From positions 1,045,332 through 1,109,331 of the forward strand of contig CM022671.1 in the NCBI GenBank assembly GCA_012295275.1: 64,000 nucleotides of DNA. Direction: 5' to 3'. A program made the position numbers and the translations under genes. The stretch comes from Chrysomallon squamiferum (taxonomy: Eukaryota; Mollusca; Gastropoda; Neomphalida; Peltospiridae). Positions 1 to 35,700 of this stretch are shown one piece after another (within the stretch, counting starts at the first letter, position 1; the number at the start of each line of letters is the position of its first letter). The notes under the pieces were generated by a model. The model worked only from the letters and a program-made list of their open reading frames with translations, was not told the origin of the DNA and searched no databases.

Positions 1-15865
<15,865 letters not shown>

Positions 15866-16382
15866 CGTTACCGGACAGACACAACAGAAGCTTCCGAAAA
15901 GTTAAATACAATTTACAATCCCAACTTCACAAGAATGTAATTTTCACATAAAATCCAAGGAAAACATCATGTCCAAAACAGTGCCTAACAGCAAACCAAA
16001 TCTTATATAAATACGCAAGAAGTAGATCGACATATTATACTCATTACCACTATTCAGTTAAATTTGTTTTAGAAAGCACTATTTTATGATAAATATCACA
16101 AATCAAATACACGAATCATGCATTTTTATTATCAAATGACCATAATAAAAGTAAAATCTACGAATATGTGTAATTGTGCGTAGTAATATATCGATTAGTG
16201 AGGTCAGGGAAATGTCATTCGCACAGAAACTGTTTATAAACAAACAGTAAATTAAAATATTTTGCTTAAAATTTTTATTTTATTTTTTTAAACATCACTA
16301 AGGCTGTCATGAGCATATTTATAAAAAATTTAATTTTCCAAGATCTTGTTATTCCGTAGTTTGTTTATATCGGAACTTCAAA
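15866..16382. promoter_or_regulatory. Bidirectional promoter between kdm5 and ccdc77
   Basis: Only 517 bases separate two divergent start codons, so both 5' UTRs and core promoters must fit here unless there are untranslated exons elsewhere. On the kdm5 side there is an ETS-like CTTCCG (15891-15896). On the ccdc77 side the sequence caaaatggcgtc (from 16379) resembles a YY1 site covering the ATG. No TATA box was assigned, because the region is AT-rich throughout. Confidence 0.7.
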
Positions 16383-24047
<7,665 letters not shown>

Positions 24048-24684
24048 TTTCCTCACGTGGTCTCTATTGATAGTTATTCTACCAGTGGTATTGATTTTTA
24101 AAATGTTTCACCATTATATAAATTCTGCCCATGTCAAAAATAACTATGAAATCAAATCAAGACCTATGACCAAACCGACTGTGATATTGATTTAGATGCC
24201 AAAGGCCAACAGATTACCTATTCAACTGCTGAAACGAGTATTATAGTATTACTAAACACTGCATTGTGCTTAATAGCTTCTATACTTCCATATTTGGAAA
24301 TGAAGTATTGTAGATAAGTTGTAGTTAGTCAAAGAATGATATTTCAGTAGACATTTCTTTATGTTGAATGGCCAATGGTTTTATGTATTTATGTTGAAAT
24401 TAGGTTTTTACATTAATCTTCAAAATGAAACCCAGCTTGATATCATTTTTTTTATAAAAACCTATTTTGCATATTCTGCAGCTTATTTTTTTTTTTTTAA
24501 TATTTCAGTGAAATTATTTTAATTTTCCATATATATATTTTGTTTTACATATAATAAATTGTTGTGATAAAATATTTTCATCATTGCAAAAGAGTTTTGT
24601 CTATATGCTACACACTATATTTTCATTTCTATTGATTTAACTAAGAAGTATGGATGAAAAAAGATCCTTTTAAAACTGGCTCTG

Positions 24685-24690
24685 AATAAA
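24685..24690 (+). terminator. ccdc77: Candidate ccdc77 poly(A) signal
   Basis: AATAAA about 640 bases past the stop, followed within 30-60 bases by T- and GT-rich sequence (tttgtttggtttag, ttttgtgtgtc) that could serve as a downstream element. Other AATAAA hexamers are frequent in this AT-rich DNA. Confidence 0.45.
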
Positions 24691-27600
24691 GAAAATATTT
24701 TTGTTTTTAAAGTTTGTTTGGTTTAGTCTTTCTTTTGTGTGTCATTTGTTAATAAATGTTAAATGTTTTAGAATAATGAACTATTATTTTCAATACCTTT
24801 TTGTGCATCTTTAAATTAGTTTTTTTAAAGTTTGTAATTAACTGGAACTTGAAGACTCTTGCTGTGTGTCCCTTTGTGTATTTGTGAAGGTGGATAATAA
24901 TAATAATAAAATTCTCTCTAGTAAACATTTTACTTCAAACAGTTCTCTGGAATCAGCAAACTTGTTTTTTATTTTGTCAGTTTCCACACCAAATTTTCAA
25001 TATTGTAACCAATTTATACATTTACCTGAAATTTGTAGTTATTTTCAATTAGCAGAACTCATGTTTTTGCAATATGTTTTGTAGAAGTCAGTTTTAAAAA
25101 TTTCTTTCAACCTTTTTTTTTTTTTAGTATTTTTCTTTTCTCATCTATTAATTTAACCATCACAGGCTAACAACAAACAACATAAGACAAGCAAGCATAT
25201 TTTATATTTTAATTTGGCAAATCTGTGAGAATGAAAACAATACCCATGTCATGGGTCAGACTTGTCTCCCTGTTCGAGAGTATGTACAAAACAGTGCCAC
25301 ATTCCTGTACAGTCACCTGTAGTATCTGCTGGGAGAAGTGCCGAACTAATACTTTACTTATCTCTTGTACTTTCTGTCATGTATTTTATCAAGTGTTTGT
25401 GTGTGCCTGTGTGTTTGCGACTAAATGTATATTAACAAATTACTGAAGCTGATAAATCAATTATATCTATAAATTAAAAAAACAAAAATACAAATGTCCA
25501 ATAGTTTACTGAAAACTAAAAATCTATTACTAATTAAGTATTCATTTTTAAATTTTTTTAAATTATATTTTTAATTTTATTTCATTTTCTGGAATGTTTA
25601 GTTAAATGAAACTAACAGAACACAATGAAACCAAATTTAACTATTAATACAACTTAATAGTTCTGCACACACTTTAGTGTTTACTGTAATTATATAACAA
25701 AATATTATTTTTTTTTTTAACTTCATAATTAATTTTGCACAAAATATTCACAGGTTATAAAGAATTTATAAAATCTTGAAAAAAGATTAGCACTGGAAAA
25801 ATAGTAACAGTAACATTAATATTAGAATAATCTCCCTTGTACTCATACTCTACACTGGCAACTGCAATAAATGTTAGCTTTATCAAAAAACATTCTATAC
25901 TTTAATAAACAGAATACTCCTAGAATGAAATAGACAAAATAATAATAATAATAATAATAAAATGCATAAATGGGCAAAAAGCTGTATATATTGTGAATGA
26001 ACCAAATGTACAAAACCAAGTTGTGGTTAGATGAAGTGACAAATATATTCCTACATTCACATCATCAATATTTTATAATTTTGTACAACTAGTTATTTAT
26101 CCATGTACAGTCTTTCACATTCATTTCAGTTAAATACATACACACACTTACACACTAAGTTTTTGATGTTAAGCATATTTTGGAGGAAAAAATGTGATCT
26201 ATTTTGTTTTGGTCTTGTTTTTGTTTCAGTTGTATACAAATTAATTTGTTTTCAGTCTATTTGAAATTATGTAAATTAAAATGTTTAAACTATTGCATAT
26301 GTAACAAAAGGTAAAGCAGTAAAGTTTGAATTTGCATTCACACAAAATACTTATAAAATTCTTCACCAAAAATAAAAAAAAATAAAAAAATAATAATATA
26401 AAAGATTATATTACAAGCTCCATCAATAAACTTGAGAAAATCGGTATTTAAATAATATCATTTTCAATAACAGTTATTTCCTTACATCATTGTATCTTCA
26501 TGGGGAAAACAAATCAAATCATCCTTAAATGTATTTTAATGTCATGAATTCATAAAAGTTACTTAACAGTAAAAGCAAGAAAAAATGATTTTCAGATTTA
26601 GAAAACAGTAACTATATGCAAGATCTGTGAAAACAGATTAAAACTTCTGCATCACTGAATCCCAAAAAATAAATTTTAAATTAGATTATCACTTGATAAA
26701 TGAAAAATCTTTATTTTTGATTAGCCTTCCTGTAAAGCTCAGTTATATAAACACGTGGGTTCTGCAACAGTCTTCAGCAACAAAAGTGATGTGATCTGGA
26801 TTTTGAAATGCATGTTGGCACATTTATCAGGATTAATAAGTTTGGATTAAAATACATTTAAACTAAATTTTTGGATGTTTATAAAAAAAATGTTAAGTAA
26901 CATGAAATACACATAAATTTAATAATAATAATAACAATAAAAAAGGGAAATATATATTTATTAAATCTCTATCTCTGTTAAAGCAAATTAATGAATTAAC
27001 TATTTTTAAGAAGGATTTCATAAAATTATTGTGAAGGAAGTTATTTACAAATGACAGAAAATATTAATTTCATTTTGAAGATATCACAAATGGAATTATT
27101 TTTAAAAAGAAACCAATTTGATTACAGTTTGTTTTTTCTTTGGGGCGAATGGGCAGTTACAACATTTCCAAAATGATTAAGCTCAGGACATTTCCAGTTT
27201 GTTCTAATGTAAAAGGAAAACAAACTGAATCTTATTTAAACAGATTGATTTTGCTCAAAATTGTTGCATTTATTTCAAAAAGCAAATTCTGGATGCATAT
27301 TTATGATTAAATTAATGATATTCAGATTTCTTCTTTTAAAGCACAAAATATGATTTTAATGACAAAAAAAAATAATTAAGAAGTCAATTGTATAGTATTA
27401 TTTTTGATTCCTCCCCCTTTATGAAGAACACACAATAAATCATCATAATTATTTATAAAAACTAAATGTGTTTCTTGTGAACTGAAATGAAAATGAAAAA
27501 CAAATAATAACCATATTGAAATGAATTAAATATGATGTTATGTAAATATACTGTGACATTATGAAAAGTGATTTTCACAGATCATGTTTTTTTGTTTTTT

Positions 27601-29613
27601 TTTGTTTGTTTTTTTCTGTTTTTAAAACAGGTATCTGATGTTTCAAAAAAAATCTCCCCAAAACCTGTCTTATTTTAAATGCTTTTTTCCTAATACTGGA
27701 GCAGCTAATGAACACTTCTAAATCCTATGTGAAATATGCTTAACATTAATATGGATTTGTGTTTGAACTTTGAACATTTGTTCACAACAATGTAATATTT
27801 CATATGATTATTTTATCCAAAATTAAATTGTAAATAATTTCCAATCACATCCAAATCTAAATTCTGTTAACTATTTGCATTTTCATTCAGTCTACACTGA
27901 ACATTTGTTAATGTTCATTAATGCAACAAAAAACATTTACAGTTAAGCAAAATACAAAAACTTAAAAAATAAATAAATAAATAATAACAATAATAATGAA
28001 AGTGGAGTAACTTCAGAAACATGTAGAAATGTACAAAGTTAGAAATCCTGGCTAAATATCCAGGGAAGAAAAACTGTTTGCATAAATTATTCGTCCTTTG
28101 ACTTGAAATCAACACACAAGAAAAGACTTGCTAAATACACAGATTGGTAACTGATCAGGGAGTCCATCATGGCCACTTGCACCAAGTTTACTTCAGGACT
28201 GTCTGTTACCCTGGCTTTACTTCACCATTTTCCAAACAATCTGGTACAAATCTGTTTACTGTGTCACACTTCAACTCTTTTCCATATTTGTTAATTTGTC
28301 ATTGCTCCAACTTTATACTTTGCATTTTAAGTATGATAAAGGAAGTATGCTGTGAACTATATTCTGCCTTTGATTACACTTATGTGCAGTTTATACATAA
28401 TGTTTAGACAACAATATTTAGATAATCATTTTGTTTTTGTCCTTCATTCAGACCAAGCGCATTTCTTTTATCTACATTGATACGATTTAAAAATAATCCC
28501 AAAACAAAAATATTTAATGGTAAATCTGCTTTAATATTTAAAATACAAATTTATTTCATTATTTAAGATATATGAGATCTAGATGTCATCTGCATTGTTA
28601 ATGGGACACAGTGAAGACAAAAACAAAATCTTTAAATTTTACGTTACAAAACTGAAACTTGATAGAAACGATCCATATATATTACCATAAAAAATAAATA
28701 CTAGTTTATTTTTTAATGACAAATACTTTAGAGACAAACATTGTATGTACTGCCACGTAATAGCCACACAGCATAGTTCCTTGTATCACTCACAAACTGT
28801 TGCCAGAATCCACTATCACTAATTTAATATATGGTGTATATGAGTGTAGTGTACATCTTGAATCAACCATCATCAGCAAAACTGTTTGTTTTTCTAGTAC
28901 ATCATACTGGAAATGGCTTTGTATAAACAGTACACACTAGATGCATATTTGATAAATGTTTTGTCCTACTCCACAGTTCTGGTCAACAAAATGATGTTAA
29001 CAGGCACAAAGAAACAGTCCAGCTAAGGCGATCTTTGATTCACACAAAACACTTCTAATAGGAACACTATTAGTGTTTGATGATTTCTTCAACTCAAAAT
29101 GAAAGACATATGGGCACTGGAAAACTAACCCCAGAAGAACTAGAACTGGTGTGTTCAGACATATGAACAATATACCTCAGAAAAAAAAAAAGACAAAGAT
29201 GCGAGTTGGCCCCTACTGAAATTCTGGATTAATAAACTTTTGTACATGTTTTTTAAAATTATTTTCCTTGTTTGAACTGCATGCAGTTACACAGTTCTGC
29301 TAACTGAATCTTTCTATATCATTGTTTTTATTTATTTTAATAATTCATTTAGAAGAATTAGTGAAGAAACTGTTGAGAGTTTTTCTAATGAATTTTCACA
29401 TTTTCACCACCTGGTGACACACATATACAGTTGTTGTAATAATCTTTGTCATTTTAATAACTTAATCATTTGTATGTATAATGTTGACACAAATGCTATT
29501 CAAACTGTTAGACAATGCTGTCCTCTGTGTACAAACTACCATGTGTCTGTTGCTGATTTGCATCCAGAGCTTGTAACAGGCCAGTTCCTCTGTCACTGAA
29601 CAGTGCTGTCACT
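24691..29613. other. Convergent intergenic/3' UTR region
   Basis: About 4.9 kb between the ccdc77 poly(A) candidate and the iqsec stop codon. It presumably includes the iqsec 3' UTR, whose end cannot be fixed from sequence because TTTATT is common on this strand. Short ORFs here resemble no protein I know. AT-rich, with (AAT)n near 25940. Confidence 0.6.
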
Positions 29614-29766
29614 TTACACTTCGGTTCCCTCTGGCAGGTTTCTCCTCAGCTGTATCTGTGACAGCTTTGCCTGCCTGCCTGAGCTCTTCACGTAGGTTGT
29701 CTGTTTTACAGGTTTAGGAGAGAATGAGTCTTCTCGGCTACTCGAACTGCCCACACTTCCTGACAC
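29614..29766 (-). CDS. iqsec: iqsec last exon with PDZ-ligand-like C-terminus
   Basis: Encodes [20 protein letters not shown] and [11 protein letters not shown] then TAA (29614-29616). The last three residues TEV fit the class I PDZ ligand pattern S/T-x-hydrophobic. Acceptor TTTTCAG. Confidence 0.9.
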   Translation of the reverse strand: MSGSVGSSSSREDSFSPKPVKQTTYVKSSGRQAKLSQIQLRRNLPEGTEV

Positions 29767-32700
29767 CTGAAAAACACACTCAGCTTATTGTCATGTTATT
29801 TTAAACAAGTGTAGAAACAAAATTACTGAATAGTACTATCATTAAATATATATATATATAAAGAAGCTGAAAAACCCCCAAATCACTGATTTAAAAAAAA
29901 TAATATTTGCATTTACTTTTATTAGGGAGTGCATTTAAGCAATATCATATATAACATATTTCAATTATTAACATTAACATACATACATAAATAACATACT
30001 TTCTATGACTAAGCATTACATGGACTAAAATTTCATTTTAATTATTTTTTCAATGTTACTTCCTTGTCTCTTTGTTCCCCTTATAAAAAAGCACACCCAA
30101 AAAATCTTAGATTTATCTTGGCAATATACTACCTTACACAGAGCTACCAAATAGGCCTATCACTAATAAAATATGTGTGTAAGATTTTCTGCAGGATGTG
30201 AGCAGAAGGAGAAAGCTGATGTTATACCTACCACTCCGCTGTCTAGCGACGCTCCACTGCTACCGCGCTTCATCCCTTGAGCTGCAAGTTCAACAAAACA
30301 AACAAATAAACAAATAAACAAATTACTAAATTATTTTAATAATAATCTTGACAATTTTTTTTTTTTTTTTTTTTTTTTAAACCATACCTACTAAAATTAA
30401 TGTCAAAAACATGATTATTTCCAGTTATTTTCCACCATAAATATTCTTAATGTTAAGATTGTAAAAGATGTTATCTCCAAATGATAAGACAGTGTTGTTA
30501 CTTTCACAAGAATTCTTCCTTTGGGACAAGAGTGTGGGAATGAGCAGAGAAATCTAAACAACAACATCTACAGCCAGACAACACTGACAGACAATATTTA
30601 ATTATAATAAACAGCAGAGAGTATGAAAAAAGAGAAAATACATTTAGTATACATTTTAGTATGCTTTGTTTTGGACATGAGCCTTTCACAATACATTTAA
30701 CATTAATATAATAAGCTCAAAGTTATGCACATACTGACATTTTCCTCTTTTTTTTCATGCATGGTTTTGTACACAGAAGTGAAAAACAATTTGAAAAACA
30801 GTAATCTTCAATCAATAATCAATGTTTTACATTTCTATGAATGTGGGTAGCAAAATAATTTTTTATTTCTATTTTTTCTTCTTCAGATCTTTGGATACGG
30901 TGCAGACAACAACAACAACAACAACAAACAACATGGAATATAAAATTATGCTGAAAATACAATTCAGACTAAAAACATTTCCTTTTTAAATGTGTGCTGT
31001 TATGTCAGATGTGTGGACAAATCATTCTTTAAATATGTGTTGTACAGGATGTCACAGAAATGTCTTACATCATAACCACTTTCTATTTTCAGTGTGTAAT
31101 GTTACAAAAGAAAGGGTAAAGAGCTAATTCCCACATTATGTGATTACATTATGTAAGGTAACCTTTATTATTTGTAATGAATGGTAAATAATCACATGGA
31201 TATTTAATGACATACAAGAATGGTAATGACATGTTGATACAGAAATAATTACTGCTTTCTCAGTTTGCTCTCACACTGTTCAATAATTCATCTGAACATT
31301 TATTATTTAAAATGGTCACAAGCAATTAATCAGTGAATCAGTAAACTGGCTGGTTATGCTAGACACATCAAAGAAATACTGGAACAATAAAACCAATTTT
31401 CATTTAACTCATTTTTAGTCATTGCACTATTCAGTTTGCAGTTATTTTCAAATGTCATCAGAGGCAAACATATTAGGTAATTTTGAATCCAAGTAACAAG
31501 GTGAATAATAAAAAAACATAAGCAGAATAATGTGTTTTGTACACTACAATCATCAACTACAACTCATTTTTATTCATGCTCACTGTTTTTTTCAAAGCAA
31601 ATTATGGAGATTGGTGTGGCTTCATGTATAAGAAGGTTGAACTAATTTATTACATAGTAAATGAAGGCAAACATATTAGGTAATCTTAATATCAAGAGAG
31701 AATATAGAATTTTGTACAAAATGTTTTTTAACAAATGAATATTATCAGTTACTAATTTTAGTCAGTGTTACTAAGTAATATGTGCTTATTATGTTAAAAA
31801 TTTCAAATCAGCAAAAATTGTACAATGGTCACAACACCAGTGAACATTTTGAAAATGTGGACAAAACCTAAATTGATTTTAGCAAGATTGAGTGTCTACA
31901 CTTTCTCTGGGTATACACACAGATATATGCCTCCACACAGACACAATAAATTTAGAAACAACAGAAGGTTCTGATCATTTCTATGCTTCATGTGTGTATT
32001 AAGAAATGTTAAGTATAAAGAAGTCTCCAGTGCACAGTGTGATATTAAATCATTTCAAACATTTACATTGATCCACTTGAACAATACCTACTAATGAACT
32101 TCAAGGAAGCCAGTGATCTAAAGGGGAATATAAGGATGAACTGCAGTTAATACTAAAGCTGGAACAGAAATAAAACACAGTACATCTTTCTTATCAACGA
32201 TTTTTTAAAATGAGATCTTCCTACAGTATTTACAGCATTTCAGGATGTTGGAATCTGGCTAAGCAATTTGAAAACTGAACTAAAAAATAAGAGTTTAAGT
32301 TACCTATCTTTGTTAAGTTGTTTGTGAGTAGAATACCAGAGTTTAACTTATCTATCTTTAATCAAGTAGTTCGTGACCATCTTCTAACTCACAGCCAAAA
32401 AAAAAGTCATAATTAATGAGAACAACAAGAAGAAAGATCAAGCCACAAAACACATGCCAAACAGCAGGAGCTTACAAACTCAGTCTCTTTGAAACTCAAT
32501 ACAAAGCAGTTAAGGGTATGTAAGCGTTTGTGGCACACTTTGGCATCAAAAGCTCAAAACATTCATCAACAAATAACATCTGTGGGGAAGTGGCACAGTT
32601 CAGTATTCTTTTGGCAAAACAATCTTGATGATAGATAGATAAATAAATAAATAAATAAATAAATAAATATAAACAAAACAGTTATTATAATTAAACAAAT

Positions 32701-35700
32701 ATTACATAAATATGTATGTGAAATAAAAAATAACCATCAGTTTATGTTTTAAGTTTTTATGCTGCAAGAAAGTGACTAGCACACATGATTAACGAATCCA
32801 CAGACAGAATCTGCTTCAAGCATCATGCTGAGTGTTTATACAGGAGGGTGTGAGATGTGGTGTTATGTGTCTGACCTTCATCTCATCTTTAACACTGTGT
32901 TCTTCTTTCTCTCACACTGTTACTCTTCGTTCCTTTTCTCTGTGTATCATCTGCTTTCCTCATTCTCTCACACAGAATCATTCATTATTCTTCTTTCATT
33001 CCTGTACCTCCTGTTTGTCTCTTTCCACCTTTCTTTACTATTCTGCTTTAAACTTTTTCTTCAGCTGTTTGAGACAGACACTGCATGCTAAAACAGATAC
33101 ACTCATTTTCATTTCATTCTATGTACCTCATGTATGTCACCTTTCATTTTCTTTCAACTTCTTTCTCACTCTTTCTCTTTGTATTTGAAACTTTTGTCTT
33201 TTTTTTCCCCTCATTTGTTTTTACATAAAACAAAGGAAAGTTTATTGATAAAATCAGTTGTTTGCATTTAGAGGTGTGGTTGGTAAAAGATCTTTATTGA
33301 TCTCTCTTTTTTTAACATCTTCCATTCTGTGTTTATATTTTTGAACATCGTAAAATCTGTAAATTAATTTTTTTTTTTGTATACTAAAATATGGTTGATG
33401 TAAAAGCATGAAATGTCCTCATTAATCACCAAAAATTGCAAATACCAACAATTTTCAAAAAAAAACTGTTGAAATTTTAACAGCTATATGTAGCTATCAC
33501 AAACTGAAGAAAAAAATCCTCAAAACAGCATAAGCAGTTTCGTATTTTTAGAACAAACCCAAACATTTTGCAGATTGCAACATCAAAGGGGTTAAAAACA
33601 AATTACCGTAAAAAAAAAAAAAAAATGATAGAGGGGCTATCAATGTTATTTATCAATATAGCTCTAACAAAAAAAAAAAAAAAAAAAAAATAACAAAAAA
33701 AAAAAACAAGAAAAAAAATGGAAAACAAATGTTGATAAAAAAAGGAAACCAGCCAAGTTTTAAAGTGTTTTTACCATTTTTGTATTCAGTAATAATGGCT
33801 ACATTCAGGTAAACAGATAAAAAAAAGAAAGAAAGAGAAAATAAAAAAGGAAATAGATTATTTTCCCATGTAATTACAAATAAGATCTTGCCAATCATCT
33901 AAAGCAATACTGGAGGTATGTTATGTTGTTGAATTGTAACTTAAATATATTTTGTATATGTTCAAATATTTGCTTTTTTGTTTCTTTAAACTAGCCTATG
34001 CTAATAACAAAGAACATAACAAGTCAATGGATGTACTTGTAGAAAGTTACCTTTCTTTAATATATACTCATAAATTTATTTACCCTCCCAACAAAAAAAC
34101 CAGATATAATAATTATACTTAATATATTTGTTATCTGTTTACAACAAATATGATTTGCATAAACATAAGAATATTTAAAGTCATCTTTCAGAATGTTTTA
34201 ATAACTTATATAGAAGGTATGGTAGTTTACACTGAAGAAGCCACTGTAAGCAACAAAATTAACATTTCAGTGGCAAGTAAGTTTAAAAATAATATATTAA
34301 AACCACAAAAACAACAAAAACTTGTTAGAATTTCTTTGTGGATCATTTTGATAGTAAATTATTGTAAATGAACAAATTACAAAATATAAAAATAAAAAAT
34401 GATAGTCCTATTAAATATTAATAACTGCTAAAATAGATAAATAAAAAAAATTTGAATAATTATTAGAGTGAAAGCTGAAATAATATTTGTTTTATTTCTT
34501 TCACCTCTCACATTTAAAACTAATAATTTACAGATCAGTCCATAATTATTTTAAAAAATTATTAACATAATTTCATTATTTTTATATAATCTTTTATCAT
34601 CTTAATTATATCAGTTATTACTCTAACATTTTTCTCTGTATTACTGAAACAAACTTTTTTTTTTCAAAAATGAATGAAAGAAAGCTGTAGAAACCATTTA
34701 ATACTTATTACCAATATCTCTTTTACCAGTTTCTTAATTCAAATATCTGAATTTTTTTTTAAATATATTAATAATATATGAGTTTTAAACAAATTTAATT
34801 TCTAGCATTAACTGAATCAAAAACAATCCACAAACGAAAACTCCAACTAAACAAATGATAAAACAAACGTCACGTAAACAAGAGAACTCAAGAGTTAAAA
34901 ACGATTCTCAGCAAGGAACTGGTCAGCAAACTAAAAGAGGCGCCACTCATGCACATGCACATGCATACCTTCACACAGATCAGTAAGCGAGTTGGACAGA
35001 GGGACTTTCTTCAAGCCACACTCGGGGGCAGACAGCCTGTTAGTGGCGGGGTCGGAGGGCTTCACAAGGTCGTACATGTGCACGCGGGAGTCGTCGTGGG
35101 CGTAGTGCTTGTCCAGGGTGTTGTGGTTGACGCGGTGCCGGTGCATCTCCTCCTCTATGCGCAGCTGCTCCATGCCGTTTGTCTGAAGTAGATCAGTGAA
35201 TAAAACACTACGTTGTTTGTGTGAAAAAAACACTATTATAATGACGTAAACTCTGCTAAATAAAATAGTGCTGACTGTCTGAACCTTTACATAAATATTT
35301 ATAAATAATTTAATTTTAATGAATCAATATGATGCCCCCAAAAAAAAATTATTTCAGGAATACAAAACAACTTTAATAAACATTATTCACATGAATGAAG
35401 TATTTTTACTGTCATAAATGTTGAATAAACAATGAAGATGAATAAATTAAACTATCTTAACAGCAAAAAGTTTGTAATTCATTTGAAGAATAAACATAGA
35501 AAGAAAAATATAAAATCTTCAGTCTGAATAAAGAATGGCTCCATGAGTTGATTTCACTGAAACAGTTTTTAAAGTTTTACCTCCAGTATGGCCTCTTTCA
35601 AGTCATCGATGAATTTCTGTCGATCGTGGTCATTTCTGGCATTAAACGTCATCAGCACCTTCCCATCTATACTGCTGGTGAGCTGAACTCCAAACTGGTA

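Larger units (their letters stand above)
30282..34968 (-). other. iqsec intron with degenerate tandem repeats
   Basis: 4.7 kb between the GC-rich exon and the penultimate exon. It contains a 48-base tandem duplication, a degenerate repeat block near 31.4-31.8 kb, (AAAT)n and several homopolymers. No exon was recognised, though a weakly conserved alternative exon could be hidden here. Confidence 0.6.

Noticed and set aside
32825-33188. Overlapping 88- and 118-codon plus-strand frames
   Set aside because: They come from a TC/TTC-rich stretch giving Ser/Phe/Leu-rich peptides. Two frames open together indicates composition, not coding.
34949-35191. 80-codon plus-strand frame
   Set aside because: Antisense shadow of the GC-rich iqsec exon, where high GC removes stop codons.
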